Numbered from the stretch's first letter, positions 1 through 9,069 are shown. The stretch is 64,000 nucleotides of DNA from SG8-30 sp963695085 (GCA_963695085.1 CAVOFV010000002.1:1-64000), one strand, 5' to 3'. Numbers and translations: made by a program. The notes: generated by a model from the sequence alone, not told the origin.

Positions 1-78
1 GTTAGTTGAAATTCATCGTCGGCGAAACCAGGAACCTGGGGATCCGTTCGGTTCGTCTGAACCGACGGTCCGGCACGT

Positions 79-1398
79 TCATTGCTTGAAGGTGTCGGGC
101 TGGATGCTGTGGCGGTTGAGCAGCTTGTAGAAGTCCGTGCGGTTGCGGCCGGCCAGCTTCGCCGCCTGGGTCACGTTGCCGCCGGTCATCTGCATCAGCT
201 GGACCAGGTAGTTGCGCATGAACTCTTCGCGCGCCTCGTTGTAGGTCGAGACCTGCGGCGCCGCGCTGCTGCCCAGCGAGCGCTGCATGAGTTCCGCGCT
301 GATGACGGGACCAGTCGTCACGGCCATGACCTGGCGCAGCAGGCTCGACAATTGCTGGACGTTACCCGGCCACTCCGCGGCCATCAGCAGTTCGACGGCC
401 TCGGGCGCGAGCACGTGCTTGACGCCGGATTGACCGGCATGTTCGTCGAGGAAGTGCGCGGCGAGCAGCGGGATGTCCTCGCGGCGCTGCGCGAGCGGCG
501 GCAGGTCGATGCGCACGACGCTGAGCCGGTACTGCAGGTCCTCGCGGAAGCGACCCTGCGCGACGAGTTCCGGCAGGGGCCTGGAAGTGCCGGCGAGGAT
601 CCGCGCCTCATGCGGGACGCCGGGGCCGGCGCTGTCCCCTGCATCCAGCAGGCCGACCAGAGTCGTCTGGATGGGCAGCGGCAGTGCCGAGACCTCATCC
701 AGGAACAGGCTGCCGACCGGCGCCTCCGGCGGCCGCGGCGCCTCCGACTCCTCGCGCCGTCCTTGCCAAGCGGCCTCGAATGACTCCGGCGTGGCGGTGG
801 CGCAGTCCAGGATCGACAACCGCCCGCCGCAGCGTGCACTGGCGCGGTGCACGGCGCGGGCCATCAGCGCCTTGCCGGCACCGGTCGGGCCGGTGATCAG
901 CACCGGGCTGTCCGAGCCGGCAGCCATCAGGGCCTGCGACAGGCATGCTTCCATGAGCGGGCTGCGCGTGATGATGCCGGAGCGCCAGTCCTCGGTGACC
1001 GCTGCGAACCCCGACACCTTCAACGCCTTGTTCAACTGCTCGAGCAGTTGCTCCTTCTCGACCGGCTTGGTGAGGAACGCGAAGGCGCCGCTCTGGGTCG
1101 CCGTGACGGCATCCGGGATCGTGCCGTGCGCGGTCAGCACGATGACCGGCAGCGCGGGGTACTTGCGCTGCAACTCCTTGAGCAGCGCGATCCCGTCCAT
1201 CTCGGACATGCGCAGGTCGGTCACCACGACGTCGGGCTGGAAGCGGGGGATCGCCGTCAAGGCCTGGGCGGCGCTTTCGCAGGCGGCCACCCCGAATCCC
1301 TCGGACTTCAGCCGGATGGTCAGCAGCCGCAGCAGACCCGGGTGGTCGTCCACCAGCAGGATCCGTGCGCGGCGGCTGAGTGCGGCCTTCGCGGTCAT
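79..1398 (-). CDS. glrR: GlrR-like NtrC-family response regulator lacking the GAFTGA loop
   Basis: Response regulator of 439 residues. The receiver domain (about 10-125) has the acidic pair D17/D18, phospho-acceptor D61 (VVTDLRM), T89 and K111. An AAA+ domain follows, with Walker A GPTGAGKA (170-177), Walker B LFLDE (231-235) and an arginine-finger region FREDLQYRL. The C-terminal Fis-type helix-turn-helix (GNVTQAAKLAGRNRTDFYKLL) is very close to E. coli GlrR as I remember it. Oddity: the stretch between Walker A and Walker B (about 200-229) holds an EAWQGRREESEAP-like segment and no GAFTGA, the loop that contacts sigma-54, so ordinary sigma-54 activation is doubtful. Its ATG overlaps the stop of the upstream lipoprotein gene (ATGA), and the kinase lies just before that, as in the glrK-qseG-glrR operon. 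The orthology is confident; the regulatory mode is inference. Confidence 0.9.
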   Translation of the reverse strand: MTAKAALSRRARILLVDDHPGLLRLLTIRLKSEGFGVAACESAAQALTAIPRFQPDVVVTDLRMSEMDGIALLKELQRKYPALPVIVLTAHGTIPDAVTATQSGAFAFLTKPVEKEQLLEQLNKALKVSGFAAVTEDWRSGIITRSPLMEACLSQALMAAGSDSPVLITGPTGAGKALMARAVHRASARCGGRLSILDCATATPESFEAAWQGRREESEAPRPPEAPVGSLFLDEVSALPLPIQTTLVGLLDAGDSAGPGVPHEARILAGTSRPLPELVAQGRFREDLQYRLSVVRIDLPPLAQRREDIPLLAAHFLDEHAGQSGVKHVLAPEAVELLMAAEWPGNVQQLSSLLRQVMAVTTGPVISAELMQRSLGSSAAPQVSTYNEAREEFMRNYLVQLMQMTGGNVTQAAKLAGRNRTDFYKLLNRHSIQPDTFKQ

Positions 1399-2021
1399 GG
1401 CGCGGGTTCCGCGGGCTTGCGCTCGGCCAGGCTGCGCTCGAGGGCCGCGACCGCCTGCAGCTTGGCGCGCGCCTCGTCGAGGTCCTTCTGCAATTGCGCG
1501 TTTTCCGCGGCCTGCGCCTGCAGACGCCGGTTGAACTCCCGGGTCCGCTCGCGCTCGGTGCGGTTGGCGGCGTTGGCCAGCTGCTGGTTTTCGGCCGCGA
1601 GCGCCTGCTGGGCATCGACGTGACGCAAGGCAATCCTGGCCAGCATGAGCTCTGCCGGCAGCAGCATCGCCGGCTCCTCGGCCAGCAGTGCCTGCAGCAT
1701 GCCGCGGGCCAGCGCGGGGTCGCTGGCGACGGATCCTGGCAGCGACAGCAGCAGCGCATGCCGCAGCCGGTTCACGATGCGGGGATCCGCCTCGGCCGCG
1801 GCGCGTGCCCGGGCGATCATCAGGGCCTGGTCGGCGGGACTCGCCAGGGCCAATTGCTCGAGGGCGGCGAGGTGCTCGAGCGCCACTTGCGCATTCGGGG
1901 TCAGCGTCGGCGCGGCCGGCAACGCGTCATCCTGGTCCCGGCCGAAGCGGTCGAGCATCGAACACCCTGCGAGGCACGCAAGGATCGCCAGGGTCGCTGC
2001 GGCGCGCTGTGACTTACTCAT
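1395..2021 (-). CDS. QseG/YfhG-like outer-membrane lipoprotein of the GlrK/GlrR operon
   Basis: Predicted lipoprotein of 208 residues. The signal peptide ends in a lipobox (ACLAGC, Cys about residue 20). A helical, Ala/Leu-rich body follows, with a coiled-coil-like segment at about 140-200 rich in Gln, Glu, Arg and Lys. The gene sits between the sensor kinase (its start overlaps the kinase end by 8 bases) and glrR (ATGA overlap), the position of qseG in enterobacteria, where the product modulates the kinase. I assign the QseG-like role from position and lipoprotein character; sequence similarity to QseG cannot be judged here. The start at 2021 puts the Met directly before a well-formed signal peptide. 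Confidence 0.75.
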   Translation of the reverse strand: MSKSQRAAATLAILACLAGCSMLDRFGRDQDDALPAAPTLTPNAQVALEHLAALEQLALASPADQALMIARARAAAEADPRIVNRLRHALLLSLPGSVASDPALARGMLQALLAEEPAMLLPAELMLARIALRHVDAQQALAAENQQLANAANRTERERTREFNRRLQAQAAENAQLQKDLDEARAKLQAVAALERSLAERKPAEPAP

Positions 2022-3484
2022 CGGACTTGTCCTGGCGCGGGTCGGCAGGCGCCGCCGACAGCGGCAGGTGAATGCGGAAATGAGCGCCCGGTAAGTCACC
2101 CTGCATCAACTCGACACGGCCGCCATGCGCGGCAATGAACTCGACGACAATCGACAGACCGACTCCCGTGCCCGGCATCGGGCCGGCCTGCGGCGTGCTG
2201 CCAGTGTAGAACGCATCGAAAATCCATGCACGCTCGGACGCGGGGACGCCAGGTCCCGTGTCGGAGAAATCCACCACGGCATGCGTCTCGAGCCGCACGG
2301 CACGCACCTTGATCGTGCCGCCGGGCGGCGTGAACTTCAGCGAATTCGACAGCAGGTTGTCGAGGACCAGTCGCAGCTTGGCGCGATCGGCCCGCAACTC
2401 GAACTCCTGCAGGTCGAGCCGGATGCTGATGCGGCGCGCGGCGATCGCCATGCGCTGGGCTTCGAAGCTCTGCCGGATCAGGGCGGCGAGCGGGAACGCC
2501 GACAGCTCGAGCCCGGACGCCTGCGATTGCCAGGCGCTGTAACTCAGCAGGTTCTCGATCAGCTGCTGCAGCCGCAGCGCGTTCTCACGCAAAATGTCCA
2601 GCACCTCGCGCTGCTCTGCCGCCACCTGGCCGAGCGCGCCCTCGAGCAGCAGGTCGGTTCCCTCGCGCACGTTGGCCAGCGGCGTCTTCAGTTCGTGGGA
2701 CATGTGCCGCAGGAAACGGTTCTTTTCCTGCGCCAGGCCCAGCAGCCGCAGCCGCAGCCACTCGAGCTGCCGTCCCAGGGCACGGATGTCGGTGGGACCC
2801 GCAATGGACACTGGCTGGGAGAACGTGCCGCGGCCCAGCCTGGTGATGGCCTGGTCCACGCGCCGCAGCGGCCGCAATATGCCCATGACCAGGATCACGC
2901 CGAGCAGCAGGGCCGCCGGCACCAGCGCCGCGAGCCACAGCATCAGGCGGTGACGGGTGGCGGCGTTGTGCCGGTCGAGCGTCGGCGAGACGTTCCTCCA
3001 GCAACTCGTTGGCGTGGGACGAATAGCTATCGGCCGCCCGGCCCAGTTCATCCAGCCTGGCGCTGACCCGCTGGCCGAGGCCGGGATCCTCGGTGGCGGT
3101 GGGCCCCAGCAGCGCCAGTACGCCGCCGGTGCTTTGGCGCAGGTCCGCCAGTTGCTGGCGGCCGGCCTCGTCGAGGGGCAAGCTGGAGAGCCGGTCTATC
3201 GACTCGACCATGCGCGTCCGGTTGGTGTGGCTGGCTTCCAGCAGGCGTTCGTCGCGCAACAGGACGTACAGGTTGACGGTGCGCTCGTAGGCCGTCAGTT
3301 GCTGGTACAGCGACTGCGTGTGGCGGGTCAGGTCCACGGCTTCACGAACCAGGCGATTCGTCTCCTGCGACAGGCGGCCGAGCTGCACGGTCCCCTGGAT
3401 CACCGCCGCGGCGAGCGGCAGCACCAGCAGCAGCAGCCCGATCGTCAGCAGGGTGGTCAGCGAGCCTGTTCGAAATGGGCGCAT
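2014..3484 (-). CDS. glrK: GlrK-like sensor histidine kinase, reading frame broken near 2990
   Basis: Inner-membrane sensor kinase that would phosphorylate the GlrR-like regulator downstream. The N-terminal part reads from 3484: a transmembrane segment (TIGLLLLVLPLAAAVI) and a helical periplasmic domain of about 140 residues ending NELLEER. The frame then changes and continues as PTLDRHNAATRH with a second transmembrane segment, a HAMP domain, the H-box (HMSHELKTPLANVREGTDLL region, typical of GlrK), N-box (NLLSNSLKFT), DTGPG and GTGVGLS motifs. Both parts are well conserved and abut at about 2983-3000, so one indel in the read or a true frameshift splits one gene of about 490 codons. Neither half is degenerate, which favours a sequencing error. 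Confidence 0.85.
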
Positions 3485-3506
3485 TGGGGGGATGTTAACG
3501 CGTACC

Positions 3507-3519
3507 GGGGCCGGACCCC
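3507..3519. repeat. GGGGTCAGACCCC-family palindrome (variant)
   Basis: The sequence reads GGGGCCGGACCCC, between the start of glrK and the end of galE. It is an imperfect member of the dispersed palindrome family found at many gene borders in this window; see the findings. Confidence 0.5.
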
Positions 3520-3521
3520 TG

Positions 3522-4512
3522 TCAGGTCATGGGCCTGTCAAGCAGCCGGCGTTCCCAGGCAAGGGCGTCGCCGACGATGCCCTCTAGTTCCATATGCCTT
3601 GGTTGCCACCCGAGGACGCTGCGGATTCGCTCCGCGCGGGCAACCAGGCGCGGCGGATCGCCCGCCCGGCGCGGACCCTCCTGGACCGTCGAGCGGTCTG
3701 CCAGCCGCCTTGGCGGCGACGTCGAGCACTTCGCGCACGCTGAAGCCCTGCCCATAGCCGCAATTCAGCGTCGTGGACGCGCCACCGCCGCGCAGGTAGT
3801 CGAGCGCCCCCAGGTGCGCCGCGGCGAGGTCCTCGACGTGGATGTAGTCGCGCACGCAGGTGCCGTCCGGCGTGTCGTAGTCGGTGCCGAAGATGGCGAC
3901 ATGGTCGCGCTTGCCGACGACGTGCTCGCAGGCGATCTTGATCAGGTGCGTGGCCTCGGGCGTGGCCTGGCCGATCCGGCCGCCGGGATCGGCGCCCGCG
4001 ACGTTGAAATAGCGCAGCGCCACGTAGCGCAGCGGGGTGACGGCGGCGAGGTCGCGCAGCATCCACTCGCTCATCAGCTTGGAGCGGCCGTACGGGTTGA
4101 TCGGATCGGTCGGCGAGTCCTCGCTCGCGACGCCGCCTTCCGGCATGCCGTACACCGCGGCGGTCGAGGAGAAGATGAAGTGCCGGACCCCGGCCTTCGC
4201 GCTGCACTCGAGCAGCGTGCGGGTGTTGGCGGTATTGTTGCCGTAGTACTTGAGCGGGTCGGCGACCGACTCCGGCACGACGATGTGCGCGGCGAAGTGC
4301 ATGACGGTATCGACGCGGCGCTGCTTGAGGAGCCGGCTGATCAGGTCGGCATCGCCGGTGTCGCCGACCACCAGGTCGCCGTGCAGCACGGCGGAGCGGA
4401 AGCCGGTGGAGAGGTTGTCGAGCGTGACGACGTCTTCGCCGCGTTCGCCGAGCTGGCGCACGACGTGACTGCCGATGTAACCGGCGCCGCCGGTGACGAG
4501 GATGGTGCTCAT
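3522..4512 (-). CDS. galE: UDP-glucose 4-epimerase, frame broken near 3685
   Basis: Interconverts UDP-glucose and UDP-galactose for envelope polysaccharides. The start at 4512 (MSTILVTGG) gives the N-terminal NAD-binding motif TGGAGYIGSH. Also visible are the strand HFIFSSTAAVYG, the catalytic Y-x3-K (YGRSK), LRYFNVAGADP and the signature TCVRDYIHVEDLA. At about 3676-3690 the frame shifts after AAKAAGRPLD; the expected end (EGPRRAGDPPRLVARAERIRSVLGW, finishing at 3522) is intact in another frame. The continuous frame instead runs on with a meaningless Gly/Arg-rich tail. Divergent from srkA across a 91-base gap. Confidence 0.88.
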
Positions 4513-4603
4513 TGGGGCTTCCGCGTTATGTTGCGGGAATGATAACAAGCGGGCAGACGGGAACTTGAGAGACAGGTCGCAGGAGGAGGGATCGGACGCC
4601 GAA

Positions 4604-5602
4604 ATGGGGGCAGACCCCGCTCTGCATCCGTACGACCGGCTGACGCCGGACGTCATCGTGGATGCCGTCGAACTGGCGGGTTTCCTGTGCGACGGGCGGG
4701 TTCTGGCGCTCGGCAGCTACGAAAACCGCGTTTACCAGGTCGGCGTCGAAGGCGCGGAGCCGGTGGTCGTGAAGTTCTACCGGCCGGGGCGGTGGTCGGA
4801 CGAATCGATTCTCGAGGAGCATGCGTTCGCGCTGGAGCTGGCGGGCGAGGAGATACCGGTCATTGCGCCGTCACAGGTGGTACAGGAGGGGTCGGACACC
4901 TCCTCCACCCTGCTGCGCCACGCCGGATTCCGCTACGCGATCTACCCGCGCCGCGGCGGGCAGTGGCCGGAGCTGGGGACCGAGGAGCACCGGCAGTGGA
5001 TGGGGCGATTCCTGGGCCGCATCCACATGGTCGGGGCGCGGCGCAGTTTCGAGCACCGGCCACGATTTTCGGTCGAGGCGATGGGGCGGGGCAGCGCCGA
5101 GTCCCTGCTGGAGTCGGATTTCATCCCGGAGTACATCGCGCACCGCTACGAACGGGTCGCCGGCGAGCTGGTCGAACTGGTCGAGGCGCGGTTCGAGGCG
5201 GTCGGGCCAGTGCGGTTCCTGCGGCTGCACGGCGATTGCCACCGCAACAACGTGCTGTGGACGGACCAGGGCCCGCATTTCGTGGACCTGGATGACTGCA
5301 TGACGGGGCCGGCAATCCAGGACCTGTGGATGCTGCTGGCGGGTTCGAAGGAGGAGATCCGGACGCAGCTTGATGACCTGCTCGAGGGCTACTCGCAGTT
5401 CGCGGAATTCGACGCCCGCGAGGCGGCGCTGATCGAACCGCTGCGGGCGCTGCGCATGATGCACTACACGGCGTGGCTGGCCCGGCGCTGGGAAGACCCC
5501 GCGTTCCCGCTGGCGTTCCCGTGGTTTGGCGAGGCGCGCTACTGGGAGCGGCACGTGGGGGAGCTGGAGGAGCAGGTCTTTGCGGTGGATGCGTCGTATT
5601 AG
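4604..5602 (+). CDS. srkA: Stress response kinase A (YihE/SrkA-type protein kinase)
   Basis: APH-fold Ser/Thr kinase of 332 residues; E. coli SrkA has 328. The N-lobe has GSYENRVYQVG and the lysine strand VVVKFYRPGRW. The catalytic loop is LRLHGDCHRNNVLW (H209, D211), followed by the metal-binding motif FVDLDDCMTGPA. In E. coli this kinase opposes stress-induced death by acting on the MazEF response. I place the start at 4604, after a purine-rich AGGAGGAGGG stretch at 4581-4590; an upstream in-frame ATG would overlap galE. The start codon lies within a GGGGG-CAGACCCC palindrome variant (4606-4618), so the repeat contributes the first codons. Confidence 0.88.
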   Translation: MGADPALHPYDRLTPDVIVDAVELAGFLCDGRVLALGSYENRVYQVGVEGAEPVVVKFYRPGRWSDESILEEHAFALELAGEEIPVIAPSQVVQEGSDTSSTLLRHAGFRYAIYPRRGGQWPELGTEEHRQWMGRFLGRIHMVGARRSFEHRPRFSVEAMGRGSAESLLESDFIPEYIAHRYERVAGELVELVEARFEAVGPVRFLRLHGDCHRNNVLWTDQGPHFVDLDDCMTGPAIQDLWMLLAGSKEEIRTQLDDLLEGYSQFAEFDAREAALIEPLRALRMMHYTAWLARRWEDPAFPLAFPWFGEARYWERHVGELEEQVFAVDASY

Positions 5603-5624
5603 CAGGAGTCAGACCCCACCTGCT
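5601..5624. repeat. GGGGTCAGACCCC-family palindrome with flanking arms
   Basis: The core AGTCAGACCCC is enclosed by inverted arms AGCAGG and CCTGCT directly after the srkA stop. The hairpin could also end srkA transcription. It belongs to the dispersed family. Confidence 0.5.
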
Positions 5625-5673
5625 GTGGTAGTTTCCGGGCATTGGCGGCCCATCGAGCCGCCGGAGGCCATGC

Positions 5674-7734
5674 ATGGGCCGTAGTCGATTCGCAGGCCGC
5701 GCGGCGGTCATACTCGTAGCCGGTTCGCTGCTGGCCGCGTGCGGAGGTGGAGGCGGTGGCAACGGCGGCGGCTTTACGCCGCCACCGGCGGACACGACGC
5801 CGCCGACCGTGCCGGGCGCGCTGCAGGTGACCGGCACGACCGCTTCATCCGTATCGCTGTCGTGGACGGCCTCGACGGATACCGGCGGTTCCCTGCTGGC
5901 GGGCTACCGGGTATTCCGTGACGGCACGTCCATCGCGACCGTGGCCGCCACGTCCTACACGGACAGCAACCTTGCTGCCTCGACCGCCTACAGCTACACG
6001 GTGGCGGCCTACGACGGTGCGGGCAACCAGTCAGCCGCGGCGGGGCCGCTCAGCGCCACGACCAGCGCACCGCCCGCGGGCAACATCACGCTCAGCGGCC
6101 GGGTCACCTTCGACCGGCCGCGTTACCGCACCACCAACCCGGTCAACACGCTCAACTTCAGCGACCTGCAGCGCTTGCCGGTGCGCGGCGCGACGCTTGA
6201 AGTGCTGCGCGCATCGGACTCGGCCGTACTCACGACCACCACGACCGACGCCAACGGGGATTACACGGCGGTGTTCGCGTCGACGCCGTTCATCGTGCGC
6301 GCCAAGGCGCAGTTGCTGCGCACCGGGGCCGGCGGCTACGACTTCGAAGTTCGCAACAACACGTCGAACAACGCGCTGTATGCGCTCGACAGCGCCGCGG
6401 TCAGCCCGGGCTCGAACACCGTCACGGTGAACCTGAACGCGGCGACCGGCTGGGGCGGGTCGTCCTACACGGGCACACGCTCGGCGGCGCCATTCTCGAT
6501 CCTCGACATGCTGTATCGGGCCAAGGAACTGCTGCTGCAGGCGGAGCCGGGCCTGACGCTGCCGGCGCTGGACGTCCACTGGTCGCCGCTCAACAGGGCC
6601 GAGGATCCCCCGGCGCCGTGCAACACGCTCGGCAACCCGGTGACCGGACAGATCGGCACCACGTTCTATCTCAACGTCTCGGCGCCGGCGAGCGGCAATT
6701 GCCCTGCCGTGCCTGCCGGCATCTACGTGCTGGGCGATGCCAGCGGCGACGCCGGCGACGATGCCGACGAATTCGACGTGTCGGTCATCGCGCACGAGTT
6801 CGGGCACTACTACGAGGACAAGTTCTCGCGCACCGACAGCATGGGCGGGCCGCACTCGCTGAATTCGAAGCTGGACCTGACCATCGCGTTCTCCGAGGCG
6901 TTCGGCAACGCGTTCCAGGGATTCGTGCTCAGCGATCCCGTGTATCGCGACACCATCGGCGCCAGCGGCAACCAGTCGTTCTATTTCGACATCGAGGCCA
7001 ATCACGCGCCGTTCACGCCGGTCGAGGGGTTCTTCTCCGAAGCCTCGGTGGCCGAGTTCCTGTGGGACGTGTTCGATGGCGTGGGCGAGGGTGGAACCGA
7101 CGCGATCAACCTGGGGTTTGCGCCGATCCACACGGTGATGCGCAACGAGATGCGCACCACCGAGGCGCTGACCAGCATCTACGTGATGCGCGCCGCGCTC
7201 GAGTTCCGCAACGGCGCGCAGGCTGCGGCGATCACCAGTCGGCTCGCCGCCGAGGGAATCACGGGCGTGACCGACTTTGCATTCGCCGAGGGACCGGTGG
7301 CGGGGGACGCGTTCTTCGACGGCGTCTACGTGCCGTTGGTGCTTGGCACGCCGCTTGCCGTCACCAGCATCAACGCCTTCGCCGATGCCGGCGACACGCA
7401 GTTCCAGTCCTACAACCGCCACGGCGGGCGCCGCTACCTGCGGATCTTCCTGGGCGCCACTCTGACGCTGCGCATCACGGCGCAGGGCGGCGCGGGGCGG
7501 GACCCGGACTTTGTGCTGTACCGGAATGGTGTGAACCAGTGCCCCACCTTCAGCGGCGCGTGCTACGGCGCGGACAACAGCGTCTCCAATGGGTTGGAGG
7601 AGGCGGTCTATGCGAACCTGCCGGCCGGGTCCTATGTGCTGGACGTGGCCGACTGCAGCAACCTGGGGACAATCTGCCGCGACACGCCGGCGCCCGGCAA
7701 TTCCGCCATCACCGTGACCGCGATCTCGCAATGA
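5674..7734 (+). CDS. Secreted FN3-containing HEXXH zinc metalloprotease lipoprotein
   Basis: Predicted surface or periplasmic lipoprotein of 686 residues. The signal peptide ends in LLAAC, followed by a Gly-rich spacer. An FN3 domain covers about 45-135 (VSLSWTAS...YSYTVAAYDGAGNQS) and a carboxypeptidase-regulatory-like beta domain about 140-250. The catalytic region has the zinc motif H374-E375-F376-G377-H378 followed by YYED, and a likely third ligand E408 in FSEAFGN. The C-terminal part (about 560-686) resembles a PPC-type beta domain (LPAGSYVLDVADC). Substrate unknown. The next gene follows after 11 bases and is probably co-transcribed. I recognise the architecture but not a characterised family. 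Confidence 0.72.
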   Translation: MGRSRFAGRAAVILVAGSLLAACGGGGGGNGGGFTPPPADTTPPTVPGALQVTGTTASSVSLSWTASTDTGGSLLAGYRVFRDGTSIATVAATSYTDSNLAASTAYSYTVAAYDGAGNQSAAAGPLSATTSAPPAGNITLSGRVTFDRPRYRTTNPVNTLNFSDLQRLPVRGATLEVLRASDSAVLTTTTTDANGDYTAVFASTPFIVRAKAQLLRTGAGGYDFEVRNNTSNNALYALDSAAVSPGSNTVTVNLNAATGWGGSSYTGTRSAAPFSILDMLYRAKELLLQAEPGLTLPALDVHWSPLNRAEDPPAPCNTLGNPVTGQIGTTFYLNVSAPASGNCPAVPAGIYVLGDASGDAGDDADEFDVSVIAHEFGHYYEDKFSRTDSMGGPHSLNSKLDLTIAFSEAFGNAFQGFVLSDPVYRDTIGASGNQSFYFDIEANHAPFTPVEGFFSEASVAEFLWDVFDGVGEGGTDAINLGFAPIHTVMRNEMRTTEALTSIYVMRAALEFRNGAQAAAITSRLAAEGITGVTDFAFAEGPVAGDAFFDGVYVPLVLGTPLAVTSINAFADAGDTQFQSYNRHGGRRYLRIFLGATLTLRITAQGGAGRDPDFVLYRNGVNQCPTFSGACYGADNSVSNGLEEAVYANLPAGSYVLDVADCSNLGTICRDTPAPGNSAITVTAISQ

Positions 7735-7745
7735 GGAAACAGGCA

Positions 7746-8387
7746 ATGAAGTCGTATCTGTGGATCGGGTGCCTGGCGCTGGCGCTTGTGGGTTGCGGGT
7801 CGCGCCCGGAACCGGCCGCCGCCCCGGACGCACGACCGCCGGATGGCCCCGGGCCGCAGGCGGCAGTGGAAGTCGCGCCCGAGGCTGGCGCTGCGACGAC
7901 GACACCGCAGGCGGATCTGGACCGCAGCGTGGCCGAGGCCTCGGCATCGCCCGGCAAGCCGCGTGCGCCGGTCGAGGCGGGCGTGGTGGGCAGGCCGGTC
8001 CTGCAATCGGGCGTGCCCGGCAAGGTCACGCTCGAGGTTCGCCCCGGGGTGGCCGTGGACGGGTTGTCGGTGCAGGTGGCGGGTGATGCGGCATTAACGG
8101 TCGTCGGGCAGGGTCAGTTCACGTTCGGGCCCCTGGCCGCCGCAGAAGCCGTGAGAATCGAGGTATCTGTGACGCCGACCTCAGGCGGCATCGGCAGGCT
8201 GTCGGCCCTCCTGACGCTCGATAAGGGCGGGCAGCAGCAGGCCCGGCCGGTAACCCTGACGTTCGAGATCGGGGGCCCGGTGACGTTGCAGGCCCCTGCT
8301 GAAAAGCCCGTCGCGGCGCCGGTGCAGGACTCGACGGGTGAACTCGTCCATTCGATTCCGGCCGAAACGACGGTCGGTAGACCGTAG
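7746..8387 (+). CDS. Small lipoprotein of unknown function, partner of the metalloprotease
   Basis: Lipoprotein of 213 residues with the lipobox LALVGC (Cys 17). A Pro/Ala-rich linker (about 20-70) precedes a beta-rich domain (KVTLEVRPGVAVDGLSVQVAG...GQFTFGPLAAAEAVRIEVSV) that looks like a small sandwich fold. I chose 7746 because GAGGA at 7733-7737 is well placed; an ATG at 7731 overlaps the previous stop (ATGA) and would add five residues. The tight spacing suggests joint expression with the metalloprotease, perhaps as a chaperone, inhibitor or anchor. No family recognised. Confidence 0.65.
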   Translation: MKSYLWIGCLALALVGCGSRPEPAAAPDARPPDGPGPQAAVEVAPEAGAATTTPQADLDRSVAEASASPGKPRAPVEAGVVGRPVLQSGVPGKVTLEVRPGVAVDGLSVQVAGDAALTVVGQGQFTFGPLAAAEAVRIEVSVTPTSGGIGRLSALLTLDKGGQQQARPVTLTFEIGGPVTLQAPAEKPVAAPVQDSTGELVHSIPAETTVGRP

Positions 8388-8532
8388 GTTTCAGCAGGGA
8401 GCTGCTCCGCCGACTTGGCCCCAGACGCCTGTCAATCGCCCGATTCCGGGCAGTAATGCACGGTCTGCTCCGCGCGTGACCGTCGTGGAATACCGGTTCC
8501 CGTGGCAGCTTCGCGCCAGCCATATACCGATA

Positions 8533-8546
8533 TGGCTATATAGCCA
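8533..8546. promoter_or_regulatory. Candidate operator upstream of the brnT-like gene
   Basis: A perfect 14-base palindrome TGGCTATATAGCCA lies 21 bases before the toxin ATG in an AT-rich promoter-like stretch. The cognate antitoxin is ribbon-helix-helix-like, and such proteins autoregulate by binding short palindromes. The assignment is inference. Confidence 0.5.
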
Positions 8547-8567
8547 CATCATCGGTTATGCTCCCGC

Positions 8568-8885
8568 ATGCTGGCAGCTCGCTTCGACTGGGACCCGGAC
8601 AAGGACGCCGAGAATCGGCGCAAGCACGGCGTTTCGTTCGAGCAGGCCGAACTGGCGTTCTTCGATCCGCGGCGCGTGATTGCACGGGATCTCGAACACA
8701 GTGTTGCGGAGGCGCGGTTCTACTGCTTCGGCCGTGGCGCTGACGGAGTGCTGACGGTTCGGTTCACTTTTCGCCGCGGCGTCATCCGGATCATCGGTGC
8801 CGGGTATTGGCGCAAGGGTAAGAAGATCTATGAAACGCAGGCCAGAGTACAAGGACGAGCCGATCGGCCGGATCGAGGTCGTTGA
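8568..8885 (+). CDS. brnT: BrnT-family (DUF497) toxin
   Basis: Type II toxin of 105 residues in the BrnT/RelE-like ribonuclease fold. Family hallmarks are FDWDPDKDAENRRKHGVSFEQA at the N-terminus, FFDPRRVIARDLEHS in the middle and RIIGAGYWRKGKKIYE at the end. Its 3' end overlaps the antitoxin gene by 56 bases, a common sign of translational coupling. The C-terminal tail (VQGRADRPDRGR) past the conserved KIYE is simply the overlap read in this frame. The toxin-first order is the BrnTA order. Confidence 0.85.
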   Translation: MLAARFDWDPDKDAENRRKHGVSFEQAELAFFDPRRVIARDLEHSVAEARFYCFGRGADGVLTVRFTFRRGVIRIIGAGYWRKGKKIYETQARVQGRADRPDRGR

Positions 8886-9063
8886 CGACTTCCTGCCGCC
8901 ACCGGAGCAGCTCGCGCGCAGGAGCGAGGGCGTCAAGGTGACGATCTCGCTGAGCCGCTCGAGCGTCGAGTTCTTCAAGTCGCATGCGGCCAGGAACAAG
9001 ACTTCCTACCAGAGGATGATCAGGCGGCTGCTCGACGCCTACGCGAACCACCACTCGAGGTGA
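8830..9063 (+). CDS. BrnA-like ribbon-helix-helix antitoxin
   Basis: Antitoxin candidate of 77 residues. The N-terminal half (PEYKDEPIGRIEVVDDFLPPPEQL) is acidic and probably wraps the toxin. The C-terminal half (VKVTISLSRSSVEFFKSHAARNKTSYQRMIRRLLDAYA) is a CopG-type ribbon-helix-helix DNA-binding unit. It starts at the ATG inside the toxin gene. Pairing with a BrnT-like toxin makes the role clear; I do not assign brnA strictly because this group uses several CopG antitoxin types. Confidence 0.8.
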   Translation: MKRRPEYKDEPIGRIEVVDDFLPPPEQLARRSEGVKVTISLSRSSVEFFKSHAARNKTSYQRMIRRLLDAYANHHSR

Positions 9064-9069
9064 TCAGGA

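Noticed and set aside
6031..7947. Minus-strand open frame of about 640 codons across the metalloprotease gene
   Set aside because: Low-complexity Arg/His/Val text opposite a gene with clear motifs.
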